From Variovorax sp. DXTD-1 (GTDB lineage: Bacteria; Pseudomonadota; Gammaproteobacteria; Burkholderiales; Burkholderiaceae_C): a stretch of DNA of 64,000 nucleotides. The notes beneath the pieces were generated by a model that saw only the letters and a program-made list of their open reading frames with translations, was not told the DNA's origin and made no database searches. Below are positions 40,640-49,457 of this stretch, piece after piece. The stretch is taken from contig NZ_RWKH01000026.1 of the NCBI RefSeq assembly GCF_003984625.1, positions 1-64,000 on the forward strand, read 5' to 3'. The translations under genes and the position numbers were made by a program. Numbering within the stretch: the first letter of the stretch is position 1; each line of letters opens with the position of its first letter.

Positions 40640-40890
40640 GGGGTGCGCACCCGCCGACGGGGTACCTTTCTCCGCGAATGTCCCCCGCCTTCGGCTCCTC
40701 CTTTATTTCGCTGCGCAAGGCACCCCGCCAGCGGGTGCGTAGCACAGAGCAGTGGTTGATCAGCGGAACACCACGTGCGTGCCCCGGTGCACAGGGCATC
40801 GGGTGCTCCACGCAGCGAAATAAAGGAGGAGGGGCGCAGCCCCGGGGGACATTCGCGGAGGGGAGTACCCGGTGGCCTTTGCACACGCCC
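40640..40890. repeat. Large imperfect inverted repeat (~70-bp arms)
   Basis: The left arm (about 40659-40726, with GGTAC, TCCGCGAATGTCCCCC, CTCCTCCTTTATTTCGCTGCG) is matched in reverse complement by the right arm (about 40801-40870, with CGCAGCGAAATAAAGGAGGAG, GGGGGACATTCGCGGA, GTACC). The centre is ~75 bp without matches. The 400-bp gap 40597-40996 holds no gene apart from spurious frames inside the repeat. It could act as a strong bidirectional terminator between tctA and the convergent RND gene; it resembles a species-specific dispersed palindrome. Confidence 0.85.
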
Positions 40891-40996
40891 TGAACAGCGG
40901 CGCCAAAACAGCGGCGCCCCAAACAAAAAACCCGCAAGCAACGGCGTAAAAACCAACGCCCTCCCCGCAGTCAGCACAGGAGAGGGCGCAGCACAT

Positions 40997-43900
40997 TCAA
41001 GTCCGTGGTGCCTCGACCAGGTCGTCGTCGATGTGCGGATCAGCCGGCTGCCCCCGCAACTTGCGCACAGTTCGCCGAATCCAGTGCTCGATGTCGTCCA
41101 CATACGTGAACACAGCCGGCACCACCAAGAGACTCAACACGGTAGAGGTAATCAGCCCCCCGATCACCGCCATTGCCATCGGTGAGCGGAAGCTTGAGTC
41201 GGCCGTACCAAGGCCCACCGCAATCGGCAACATGCCCGCGCCCATGGCGAGCGTAGTCATGATGATGGGCCGTGCACGCTTGTGGCAGGCGTCGCGCAGC
41301 GCGTCCCAGCGGCTCATGCCGTGGTCGCGCCGCGCCACGATCGCGTATTCGACCAGCAGGATCGAGTTCTTTGTGGCAATGCCCATCAGCATGATCAACC
41401 CGATCAGCGACGGCATCGACAGTGCCTTCTGCCCGATCAGCAAACCGACGAACGCCCCGCCCAGTGCCAAGGGCAATGCGCAAAGAATCGTCACCGGATG
41501 CAGGAAATCCTTGAACAGCAGCACCAGCACGATGTAGATGCACAGCACGCCCGTGAGCATTGCAAGGCCGAAGCTGGCGAACAGCTCTGTCATCACTTCC
41601 GCGTCGCCGATCTCGGTCACGCGCACGCCGGGCGGCAGCTTCTGGATCGATGGCAGCGACGTGACCGCTGTCTTGGCATCGCCCAGGCCCACGCCCGAGA
41701 GTTCGATTTCGAAATTGACGTTGCGCGAGCGGTCGTAGCGGTCGATGACGGCCGGGCCGCCTTCCATCGTCAATGACGCCACCTGGCTCAGCATGACCGG
41801 GCCGCGTGTACCCGGCACCGAAAGGCGGCCGAGCAGATCGAGGTTCTGGCGCGCCGAATCTTCGAGCTTCACCACGATGGGCACTTGCCGTTGCGCGAGG
41901 TTGAGCTTGGCCAGCGCCTGGTCGTAGTCGCCCAGCGTGGCCACGCGCAAGGTCTCGGCAATGGCCGAGCTGGTCACGCCAAGATCCGCGGCGCGTGCGA
42001 AGTCGGGCCGCACCGCAATCTCTGGGCGAATCAGGCTCGCGGTGGAGGTGATGTTGCCGAGGCCGGGCACCGTGCGCAGGTCTTTCTCGACCGCGCTGGC
42101 CGCACTGGCCAAGGCCGCGGGGTCTTCACCGGTGAGCGCAAGAATGTATTTTTCGCCCGAGCCGCCAAGGCCCACGGTGCTGCGCACGCCGGGCAGCGTT
42201 TCGAGCGCGGCGCGAATCTGGTTTTCGATCACCTGCTTGCGCGGCCGGTCGCCGCGGTCGTCCAGCTTGATGGTGAGCGTGGCCTTGCGTGTTTCTGGCG
42301 TGCCGAAGTTGGCGAACGGGTCGCCACCCGCGCTGCCGCCCGCCACTGTGGTGTAGACGCTTCTCACGTGCTGGATCTTCATCACGCGGTTTCGCGTTTC
42401 TTCCGCGGCGGCGGTGGTCTGCGCGAGCGTGGAGCCGGGCGCGAGAGAGAGATAGATCTGCGTTTGCGAGTTGTCGTCGGGCGGAATGAAGCCGGTCTTC
42501 AGCAGCGGAATCATCGCCAGCGAACCGAAGAAGAAGAGGGTGGCGAACACCATCGTCTTGAAGCGGTGGTGCGTGCTCCACTCCACCGCGCGCATGTAGG
42601 CCGTGAGCCAGCGCGGCTCTTTTTCGGCGCCGACGACCGGCTTCAGGATGTAGGCAGCCATCATCGGCGTGAGCACCCGCGCGACCACCAGCGACGCGAA
42701 CACCGCCAGCGAAGCCGTCCACCCGAACTGCTTGAAGAACTTGCCGGCCACGCCGCTCATGAAGGCCGTCGGCAGAAACACCGCAATCAGCGTGAAGGTG
42801 GTGGCAATCACCGCCAGGCCGATTTCGTCGGCCGCCTCCATCGCCGCCTCGTACGGCGACTTGCCCATGCGCAGGTGGCGCACGATGTTTTCCACCTCCA
42901 CGATGGCATCGTCCACCAATATCCCGACCACCAGCGAGAGCGCGAGCAGCGAGATCACGTTGACCGAAAAGCCCAGCAGGTGCATGCCGATGAAGGCCGG
43001 AATCACGGACATGGGCAGCGCCACGGCCGAGACAAAAGTGGCGCGCCAGTCGCGCAGGAACAGCCACACCACGATCACGGCCAGGATCGCGCCTTCGTAC
43101 AGCAGATGCAGCGAACCGTCGTACTCTTCTTCCACCGGGTCGACGAAGTTGAAGGCTTCGGTCAGCTCGATGTCGGGCCGCTGCACGCGCAAATCGGCCA
43201 AGGCTTTCTGGATGGCACGGCCTACCTCCACCTCGCTGGCGCCGCGGCTGCGCGCCACTTCGAAGCCGACCACGGGCTTGCCGTTGAGCAACGCCGCGGC
43301 GCGCGGCTCCGCAATGGTGTCGCTGATGCGCGCCACCTGGTCGAGCCGGATGCGGCGGCCGTCGGAAAGCGCGATCTGCATGTCGGCGAGCTGGTCCGCC
43401 GACTGCACGGTGGCCAGCGTGCGCACCGGCTGCTCGCTGCCGCCCAGGTCGATGCGGCCGCCCGCGCTTTCGGTTTGCACCTGGCGCAACTGGCGCGAGA
43501 TGTCGGCCGCCGAGGCGCCCAGCGCCTGCAGCTTGGCCGGATCGAGATCGACATGCACCTGGCGCGTGACGCCGCCCACCCGGTTGACCGCACCCACGCC
43601 GGGCAGCGCGAGCAGCTTCTTGGTCACGTCGTTGTCGACGAACCAGCTCAGCGCCTCGCTGTCCATGCGCGGCGAGGCGATGGTGAAGGCCAGCACCGGC
43701 TGGGCCGCGAAGTCGAGCTTGGTGACGACCGGGTCGCGCACGTCGGCCGGCAGGTCGGCGCGCACGCGCTGCACTGCGGAGCGCACGTCGTCCACGGCTT
43801 CTTGCACCGGCTTCTCGAGGCGGAACTCGACGATGAGCGTCGCGGCGCCGTCCTGCACCTTGGTGGTGATGTGCTTCAGGCCTTGCACTGTGGCAATGGA

Positions 43901-44107
43901 GTTCTCGAGCTTGCGCGCAACGTCGGTCTCCAGCTGAGAAGGCGCGGCGCCGGGCAGCGATGCCGAGACCGTCACGGTCGGCAGGTCGATGTCCGGAAAG
44001 TTCTGCACCTTCATCGCGTTGAACGACAGCAGCCCACCAAAGGTGAGCAGCACGAACAGCATCACCGCCGGAATCGGGTTGCGGATGGACCATGCGGAAA
44101 CGTTCAT
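40997..44107 (-). CDS. RND efflux permease (HAE1/AcrB type)
   Basis: The 1036-residue inner-membrane pump has the normal RND layout: TM1, a ~300-residue periplasmic loop, TM2-7, a second large loop and TM8-12. The TM4 proton-relay region (LVVGILVDDAIVEVENI) shows the paired aspartates. The N-terminal ALxVQNFPDIDLPTV region and absence of a heavy-metal motif place it with multidrug (HAE1/MdtB-like) pumps. Its ATG overlaps the adaptor stop by 4 nt. Last gene of the TetR-OMF-adaptor-pump operon. Confidence 0.93.
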   Translation of the reverse strand: MNVSAWSIRNPIPAVMLFVLLTFGGLLSFNAMKVQNFPDIDLPTVTVSASLPGAAPSQLETDVARKLENSIATVQGLKHITTKVQDGAATLIVEFRLEKPVQEAVDDVRSAVQRVRADLPADVRDPVVTKLDFAAQPVLAFTIASPRMDSEALSWFVDNDVTKKLLALPGVGAVNRVGGVTRQVHVDLDPAKLQALGASAADISRQLRQVQTESAGGRIDLGGSEQPVRTLATVQSADQLADMQIALSDGRRIRLDQVARISDTIAEPRAAALLNGKPVVGFEVARSRGASEVEVGRAIQKALADLRVQRPDIELTEAFNFVDPVEEEYDGSLHLLYEGAILAVIVVWLFLRDWRATFVSAVALPMSVIPAFIGMHLLGFSVNVISLLALSLVVGILVDDAIVEVENIVRHLRMGKSPYEAAMEAADEIGLAVIATTFTLIAVFLPTAFMSGVAGKFFKQFGWTASLAVFASLVVARVLTPMMAAYILKPVVGAEKEPRWLTAYMRAVEWSTHHRFKTMVFATLFFFGSLAMIPLLKTGFIPPDDNSQTQIYLSLAPGSTLAQTTAAAEETRNRVMKIQHVRSVYTTVAGGSAGGDPFANFGTPETRKATLTIKLDDRGDRPRKQVIENQIRAALETLPGVRSTVGLGGSGEKYILALTGEDPAALASAASAVEKDLRTVPGLGNITSTASLIRPEIAVRPDFARAADLGVTSSAIAETLRVATLGDYDQALAKLNLAQRQVPIVVKLEDSARQNLDLLGRLSVPGTRGPVMLSQVASLTMEGGPAVIDRYDRSRNVNFEIELSGVGLGDAKTAVTSLPSIQKLPPGVRVTEIGDAEVMTELFASFGLAMLTGVLCIYIVLVLLFKDFLHPVTILCALPLALGGAFVGLLIGQKALSMPSLIGLIMLMGIATKNSILLVEYAIVARRDHGMSRWDALRDACHKRARPIIMTTLAMGAGMLPIAVGLGTADSSFRSPMAMAVIGGLITSTVLSLLVVPAVFTYVDDIEHWIRRTVRKLRGQPADPHIDDDLVEAPRT

Positions 44108-45339
44108 GGGCGTGCCTTCGTTTCGTTGGTGCCCGCGTTGCCCGCGGGGGCCGATGCAGGCGCAGCGGCTGGCTGAGCCCCTGCGGTGGCCGGTGCGGGC
44201 GCCGCCACGACGCGCACGAGGTCGCCGTCGTTCAGGAAGCCGGCCCCTTGCACCACGATCTGCGCGCCTTCGGGCAGGGCGCTGGTGATCTCCACGCGCT
44301 CACCGACGCGGCGGCCGGTCTGCACCTTGAGCTGCGCCACGCGGTTGTCGGGCAGCAGCATGAACACGTTGTTGAAGCCGTCGCGCGGAACGATGGAGCT
44401 CTGAGGCACGGTGGGTGCCGAGCTGCGTCCGAGTTCGAAGTCGCCGCGCGCGAACATGCCCGCCTTGATGCCGGTGTTCTGCTGCACGTTCGGCAGGTCG
44501 ACATAGACCAGCGCCGCGCGCGTTTGCGGATCGACCGTGGGCGCGATGCTGCGCACCTTGCCGCGCACCTGCGCGCCGCTTGCGCTGACCACGAAGGCCG
44601 TGGTGCCCACTGCGATGCGGCTGAGCTCGGCCGAGGTCACCTCCGCGCGCCATTCGAGCCGGCCCTGGCGGATCAGCCGGAACAGCTCGGTGCCGGCGGC
44701 CACCACGCTGCCGACTGTGGCGGTGCGCGAAGAGATCACGCCGTCGTCGGGCGCCAGCACCTGCGTGTTGTGGCCGCGCACTTCCTGCGCCGCCAGCACG
44801 GCCTCGGCGGCTTCGACGCGTGCCTTGGCGGTTTGCTCGGCCGTCTGGTACTGGTTGATCTGCTGCTGGCTCAGTGCGCCCGTGGCTTGCAGCGTGCGGG
44901 CACGCGCCGCGTTGCCTGCGGCGTCGGCGGCGGTGGCCTTTGCTTCCGCCAGCGAGGCGCGCGATTGCGCGATGTCGGCGCGCACCGTCTCGGGCGAGAA
45001 CACGGCCAGCACCTGGCCCTTCTTCACCACGTCGCCCACGTTCACGCGCACTTCGGCGAGCTTGAGGCCGCTCGATTCGGAGCCCACGCTGGCCTCTTGC
45101 CAGGCCGCCACGTTGCCGTTGGCCGCGAGGGTGAGCGTCAGTTCGGTGGGCTCGGGTTTGGCGACGGTCACCGTCAGGGTCGGCCGGGGCGGCGGTGCGC
45201 CGTCCTTGCCCTTGGCGGCCGCGGGGGTGGCGCCGGGCTCGCTCGCGGGTTTGCTGCGCGTCAGCCACAAGGCCGCGGCAACCACGAGGACGAGCGCCAG
45301 CAGCGCGATGACGAGGGTAGAGCGTTTGATTCTTTTCAT
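44104..45339 (-). CDS. RND periplasmic adaptor (membrane fusion protein)
   Basis: A 411-residue HlyD/AcrA-type adaptor with an N-terminal membrane anchor (~8-25), Pro-rich linker, barrel-sandwich/lipoyl halves (VNVGDVVKKGQVLA and VLAPDDGVISSRTATVGSVVAAGTELF), a helical hairpin between them and a beta-barrel domain. The Ala/Pro-rich C-terminus looks disordered. ATG 45339 overlaps the upstream OMF gene stop by 4 nt; its own stop overlaps the pump start. Confidence 0.94.
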   Translation of the reverse strand: MKRIKRSTLVIALLALVLVVAAALWLTRSKPASEPGATPAAAKGKDGAPPPRPTLTVTVAKPEPTELTLTLAANGNVAAWQEASVGSESSGLKLAEVRVNVGDVVKKGQVLAVFSPETVRADIAQSRASLAEAKATAADAAGNAARARTLQATGALSQQQINQYQTAEQTAKARVEAAEAVLAAQEVRGHNTQVLAPDDGVISSRTATVGSVVAAGTELFRLIRQGRLEWRAEVTSAELSRIAVGTTAFVVSASGAQVRGKVRSIAPTVDPQTRAALVYVDLPNVQQNTGIKAGMFARGDFELGRSSAPTVPQSSIVPRDGFNNVFMLLPDNRVAQLKVQTGRRVGERVEITSALPEGAQIVVQGAGFLNDGDLVRVVAAPAPATAGAQPAAAPASAPAGNAGTNETKARP

Positions 45340-46835
45340 GGCGACGTCGCGACCTTGGCGGTCGGGTTGGAGGTCATAGAGGGCGATTCGGGACGGGCCC
45401 ATCCGCCGCCCATCGAGCGGTAGAGCGCAACCCAGGCTTCGGTGCGTTCGCGTTGCAGCGAGACGCGCGCGGTTTGCGCCGCAAAGAGCGTGCGGCGCGA
45501 ATCCTCCAGTTCGAACAGGCTGGCCAGGCCGCTCTGGTAGCGGGCCTGGGTGGCGTCGAACGAGGCCTGGTAGTTCTGCACGGCCGTGTCGGCATCGGTG
45601 GCGCGTGCGTTGGTGCTGTCGAGGTTGACCAAGGCTTCTTCCACTTCTCGCACCGCCTGGCGCACGTTGGCCCGGTAGAGCGAGACGGCTTCGGTGTAGC
45701 GCGCCTTCGCCGCTTCGGCGTTGGCGGCGCGCGTGCCGCCGTCGAACAGGGGCACTGTCAGGGAAACCGGCCCCACGGTCCAGGTGTCGAGCGATTCGCG
45801 GAAGCCACTGGTGCGAATCTGCATGCGGCCGATGGAGCCCGAGAGCGACAGGCGCGGATAGCGCGCGGCCTCGGCCGAACCCACGTCGGCGCTTGCGGCG
45901 GCCACGCCCAGTTCGGCGGAATACACATCGGGCCGCTGCGAGATGGCCTGTGCCGGCACGCTGGCAATGCTGCCCACCGCCGGCAGCGCGCGCTGCGCCG
46001 GCGAGGCTGCGAGCTTTTGCTCCAGCGTTGTTTCGTCGATGCCGCTGAGCGCCACCAGCGCCTTGCGCTGCACTGCGCACAGTGCGCGTTGCTGGGTCAG
46101 GCGGCCGGAGGCGTCGGATGCGCTGGCGCGTGCGAGTGCGGCATCGGCTGGCGCGGTAAAGCCGGCGCGCGCCGAGAGATCGGTGAGCCGCGCGGTTTCT
46201 CCGCGCGAGCGTGCGTCCGATTCGGACACGCGCAACTGCTGCTGGCAGGCGCGCTCGGCGAAATAGGCGTTGGCGGTTTCAGCTGCCACTGCAACGCGCG
46301 CGTCATGCCACTTGGCATCGGCGCTTTCCTGCCGGTTGCGCGCGGCATCGCGGTCGGCGCGCAGCCGGCCGAACAGGTCGATTTCCCATTGCGATTGAAG
46401 GCCCGCCTGCAGCGTGGTAACCGGCGCAAGTGCAGTGGCGCCGCCGCTGCCGGACGACGCGCCTGAAGCGCCCGAGCCAAGCGACGAACCCGAGACACCC
46501 CGGCTGCCCGAAAGCGAGCCGTCCAGGTTGGGCAGCAGCGCCGCTCCGGCTGCAATGCGCGTGGAGCGCGCCTCGGCCACGCGCGCCGCGGCGCTCGCAA
46601 CATTGGGGCTCGCGGCTTCGGCCGCGGCAATGAGCTCGACCAGCAGCGGGTCGTCCAACTGGCGCCACCAGTCGGCCAGCGACGCGAGCGAGCCGCCGTG
46701 CGGCAGCGGCGCGTGCCACTGCGCGGGCATCGGCGCTTCCACCGCGGCGGGCGGCCTCATGAAGCCGCAGCCGCTGAGGCCGAGCCCGAGGCCGAGCGGC
46801 AGGCATAGCGTGTAAATCAATCGAAGTCTTCTCAT
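45336..46835 (-). CDS. NodT-family outer membrane efflux lipoprotein
   Basis: The 499-residue protein starts with a lipoprotein signal peptide (LSGC lipobox, Cys23) and contains two outer-membrane efflux (TolC-like) repeats, for example SQWEIDLFGRLRADRDAARN and VPLFDGGTRAANAEAAKARYTEAV. It forms the exit duct for the RND pump. A Ser/Gly-rich insertion lies at ~105-130. Its ATG overlaps the tetR stop by 4 nt. Confidence 0.93.
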   Translation of the reverse strand: MRRLRLIYTLCLPLGLGLGLSGCGFMRPPAAVEAPMPAQWHAPLPHGGSLASLADWWRQLDDPLLVELIAAAEAASPNVASAAARVAEARSTRIAAGAALLPNLDGSLSGSRGVSGSSLGSGASGASSGSGGATALAPVTTLQAGLQSQWEIDLFGRLRADRDAARNRQESADAKWHDARVAVAAETANAYFAERACQQQLRVSESDARSRGETARLTDLSARAGFTAPADAALARASASDASGRLTQQRALCAVQRKALVALSGIDETTLEQKLAASPAQRALPAVGSIASVPAQAISQRPDVYSAELGVAAASADVGSAEAARYPRLSLSGSIGRMQIRTSGFRESLDTWTVGPVSLTVPLFDGGTRAANAEAAKARYTEAVSLYRANVRQAVREVEEALVNLDSTNARATDADTAVQNYQASFDATQARYQSGLASLFELEDSRRTLFAAQTARVSLQRERTEAWVALYRSMGGGWARPESPSMTSNPTAKVATSP

Positions 46836-47554
46836 GTCTTCTTTCTCCCGGATCGGACTGGTGCGGCCGCGGGCTTGGCGGCGGCCTGGCGGCGCAAGGC
46901 TTCGGCCTCGACCAGCGCAAGCGCGTAGCCGGTGAGGCGCTGGGCCCAGGTGTCGACGCTGCGCGGCGTGTTCAGCAAAGAGGGGCGTATGGCCTCGACG
47001 AGGTCCTGGCTCACGAAGAGCTGCATGGCCAGGCCGGTAATGGCGAAGGTCAGGCGATGCACGTCGTCGTCAGGCCGCGAAAGGCCGAGCCGGCGGCACA
47101 GAATGCCCGCAATGGCCTTGTGCGGCGCCTTGATGTCGCGCTCCATTTCTTCGGCCCACTGGCTGGTGGGCTCGAGCATTTCGCGCAGGTGCAGCTGAAT
47201 GCATTGCCGCACGACCTCGCCTTGCTTGAGCGGCTCGATCATATGGGTGAAGAAGATGCGCAGCGCTTCTTCGATCGGCATGTCGGGTGCGTCGTAAAGC
47301 TGCACGAAGTCTCCGGCATTGCCGCCCATCGGCTCGCCGAAGGTGGCGGCGTACAGGCCGGCCTTGTCGCCGAAGTAGTAGCTGATGGCCGAAATGTTCA
47401 CACCCGCGTTGCGCGCAATCTCGCGCGTGGAAGTCTTGGCGAAGCCGTTGGCCGCAAAGAGGGCGAGCGCGGCGTAGAGAAGGCGCTGGCGCGCTTCAAC
47501 GCCGTCGCTTCGAGGGGCGCGGGCGGTAATGGCTTGAAGGGCGGAAGCGCTCAT
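46832..47554 (-). CDS. TetR-family repressor (CerR-type)
   Basis: The 240-residue regulator has an N-terminal helix-turn-helix (ARQRLLYAALALFAANGFAKTSTREIARNAGVNISAISYYFGDKAGLY) and a C-terminal ligand domain resembling the CerR/DUF1956 type. It is the first gene of the RND operon, overlapping the OMF gene by 4 bp, so it should repress its own operon and be released by a pump substrate. An inverted repeat 24 bp upstream is the likely operator. Confidence 0.92.
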   Translation of the reverse strand: MSASALQAITARAPRSDGVEARQRLLYAALALFAANGFAKTSTREIARNAGVNISAISYYFGDKAGLYAATFGEPMGGNAGDFVQLYDAPDMPIEEALRIFFTHMIEPLKQGEVVRQCIQLHLREMLEPTSQWAEEMERDIKAPHKAIAGILCRRLGLSRPDDDVHRLTFAITGLAMQLFVSQDLVEAIRPSLLNTPRSVDTWAQRLTGYALALVEAEALRRQAAAKPAAAPVRSGRKKT

Positions 47555-47577
47555 GCCCGCGATTACACCATGCAGGC

Positions 47578-47593
47578 AATCAAACGATTGATT
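47578..47593. promoter_or_regulatory. Operator candidate of the RND operon
   Basis: AATCAA-ACGA-TTGATT is an inverted repeat directly upstream of the tetR start in an AT-rich promoter stretch. It is the obvious candidate for TetR binding. Confidence 0.5.
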
Positions 47594-47669
47594 TAATTAA
47601 GGCGAGATGAGGGCTTTAGTCGCACTCCTCGGCTGAATGTGAATTCTGGACAATTCCAGTGCCGCATTG

Positions 47670-49265
47670 ATGTCCGATTTGTTGCGGATTGATGCGCGCT
47701 ACGATCCGCCCATGCCCGCCGTTCCACCTGTTGCCGCATCCTCCGCATTGCCCCTCGATGCCGAGGGCATCCTCGCGCTGGCGGCGCGGTCGATGTTCCA
47801 TCTGTTCTCGAGCATCAGCCAGGGCATGTTCCTGGTCGACCGCAGCGGGCGCATCGTGTGGGTGAACGAAGGCTACCGGCGCTTCTTGCCGGCACTGGGT
47901 TTTTCGTCGATCGACCAGTTCATGGGGCACATGGTCGAAGACGTGATTCCCAACACGCAGATGCGGCGCGTGCTCGAGACCGGCGAGCCGATATTGGTCG
48001 ACCTGCTCACCAACAAAGCGGGTACTTTCGTTGTCAGCCGCATTCCGCTGCGCGCCGGGCAAGAGGGGCAAGAGGGGCAGAAGGGCGAGGCAGGCGAGGT
48101 GATCGGCGCCATCGGCATCGTGCTGTTCGACCAGCCCGAAACCACGCTGCAGCCGCTCATCAGCAAGTTTGCGCTGCTGCAGCGCGACCTCGACGATGCG
48201 CGGCGCGAGCTCGCAACCCAGCGCAACAACCCGCTCTACCTGCATGCGGCCGATGGCCAGCGTCGCTCGAAATACACCTTTGCGAGTTTCATCGGCAGCA
48301 GCCCCGCGGCGGTGGAAGTAAAGCGCCATGCACGGCGCGCCGCGCAGTCGACCAGCCCGGTGCTGCTGCTCGGCGAAACCGGCACCGGCAAGGAGCTGCT
48401 CGCGCATGCGATCCACGCAGCATCGGCGCGGGCCAAGGGGCAGTTCGTCAGCGTCAACATCGCGGCCGTGCCCGACACGCTGCTGGAGGCCGAGTTCTTC
48501 GGCTTTGCCCCCGGCGCCTTCACCGGCGCCGACAGACGCGGGCGCGAGGGCAAGTTCAAGCTGGCCGATGGCGGCAGCCTTTTCCTCGACGAGATCGGCG
48601 ACATGCCGCTCGGCCTGCAGGCCAAGCTGCTGCGCGCGCTGCAAGAGGGCGAGATAGAACCGCTCGGCTCCAACAAGCTCGTGCCCTTCGATGCGCGCGT
48701 GATCGCCGCCACCTCGCGCGACCTGCCGGAGCTGGTGCGCCGCGGCCAGTTCCGCGAAGACCTGTACTACCGGCTCAACGTGCTGCCGCTGCGCGTGCCG
48801 CCGCTGCGTGAGCGCCGCAGCGACATTCCGGCGCTGGTCGAAGCACTGGGCGAAGACATGGCGCTGCGCAGCGGCGAGGCGCCGCCAGAGCTCACACCCG
48901 ATGCACTGGCACTGCTCGCAGGCCAGCATTGGCGCGGCAACATCCGCGAATTGCGCAACGTGCTGGAGCAGGTGACCATGCGCAGCGATTCGCAGCGCAT
49001 CGATGCCGCGCAGCTGGAGCGCATCCTGCGCGAGGCAGGGCTGGAGCAGATCGAGTTGCCGGCCACGCTGCAGAGTGCGCACGATGCCGACGAGCAGGCG
49101 GCGCTGCTCCGGCCGCTTGCACAACAGGTGGCCGAACTGGAGCGCAAGGCAATTGCCGCGGCACTGGCGACCACCGGCGGCAACAAGCTGGCGACCGCGC
49201 GCTTGCTCGGCATTTCGCGTGCAACCCTGTATGAGCGGATGACGAGCCAGGAGCGGCAGGCGTGA
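47670..49265 (+). CDS. Sigma-54-dependent transcriptional activator with PAS domain
   Basis: A 531-residue bacterial enhancer-binding protein. The N-terminal PAS-type sensor (~45-170; GMFLVDRSGRIVWVNEGYRRFL) replaces a receiver. The AAA+ core has Walker A GETGTGKE (from 235), GAFTGA loop at 282-287 that contacts sigma-54, and Walker B LFLDEIGD. The C-terminus is a Fis-type helix-turn-helix (NKLATARLLGISRATLYERM). ATG 47670 is used; a TTG precedes it. It lies directly upstream of the -24/-12 promoter of the Liv/PHB-depolymerase operon, which it presumably activates. Confidence 0.93.
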   Translation: MSDLLRIDARYDPPMPAVPPVAASSALPLDAEGILALAARSMFHLFSSISQGMFLVDRSGRIVWVNEGYRRFLPALGFSSIDQFMGHMVEDVIPNTQMRRVLETGEPILVDLLTNKAGTFVVSRIPLRAGQEGQEGQKGEAGEVIGAIGIVLFDQPETTLQPLISKFALLQRDLDDARRELATQRNNPLYLHAADGQRRSKYTFASFIGSSPAAVEVKRHARRAAQSTSPVLLLGETGTGKELLAHAIHAASARAKGQFVSVNIAAVPDTLLEAEFFGFAPGAFTGADRRGREGKFKLADGGSLFLDEIGDMPLGLQAKLLRALQEGEIEPLGSNKLVPFDARVIAATSRDLPELVRRGQFREDLYYRLNVLPLRVPPLRERRSDIPALVEALGEDMALRSGEAPPELTPDALALLAGQHWRGNIRELRNVLEQVTMRSDSQRIDAAQLERILREAGLEQIELPATLQSAHDADEQAALLRPLAQQVAELERKAIAAALATTGGNKLATARLLGISRATLYERMTSQERQA

Positions 49266-49325
49266 AGCGCACGCGACCCGGCCTGCTCCGCAAAAACCCT
49301 GACTGATTGATAGACACGTGATCAA

Positions 49326-49353
49326 AATTCAGACACATCAGTTGTTCTGAATT
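49326..49353. promoter_or_regulatory. Upstream activator site candidate
   Basis: AATTCAGA and TCTGAATT form a perfect 8-bp inverted repeat separated by 12 bp, about 60 bp upstream of the -24/-12 promoter. Spacing and dyad symmetry fit an enhancer site for the adjacent Fis-type activator. Confidence 0.5.
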
Positions 49354-49364
49354 CAGTCGGATGG

Positions 49365-49387
49365 CGCTTCTTCCAAATGAAGAAGCG
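49365..49387. terminator. Perfect 9-bp inverted repeat between activator gene and operon
   Basis: CGCTTCTTC, loop CAAAT, GAAGAAGCG, followed by TTTGTT. It could terminate the activator gene transcript or be a second protein-binding dyad. Confidence 0.45.
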
Positions 49388-49410
49388 TTTGTTATCAATG
49401 GGTTAACCGC

Positions 49411-49426
49411 TGGCACGAAGTGTGCA
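49411..49426 (+). promoter_or_regulatory. Sigma-54 (-24/-12) promoter
   Basis: TGGCACG, four bases, then GTGCA matches the consensus TGGCACG-N4-TTGCA with one mismatch. It lies 32 bp before the start codon of the substrate-binding protein gene, with the sigma-54 activator gene and a dyad upstream. Confidence 0.8.
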
Positions 49427-49457
49427 ATATTCAGTCACCTATCAAAGGAGACAAAGA

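Noticed and set aside
40605..40937. Short proteins encoded in the gap after tctA
   Set aside because: They lie inside the large inverted repeat, appear on both strands and carry no coding signature.
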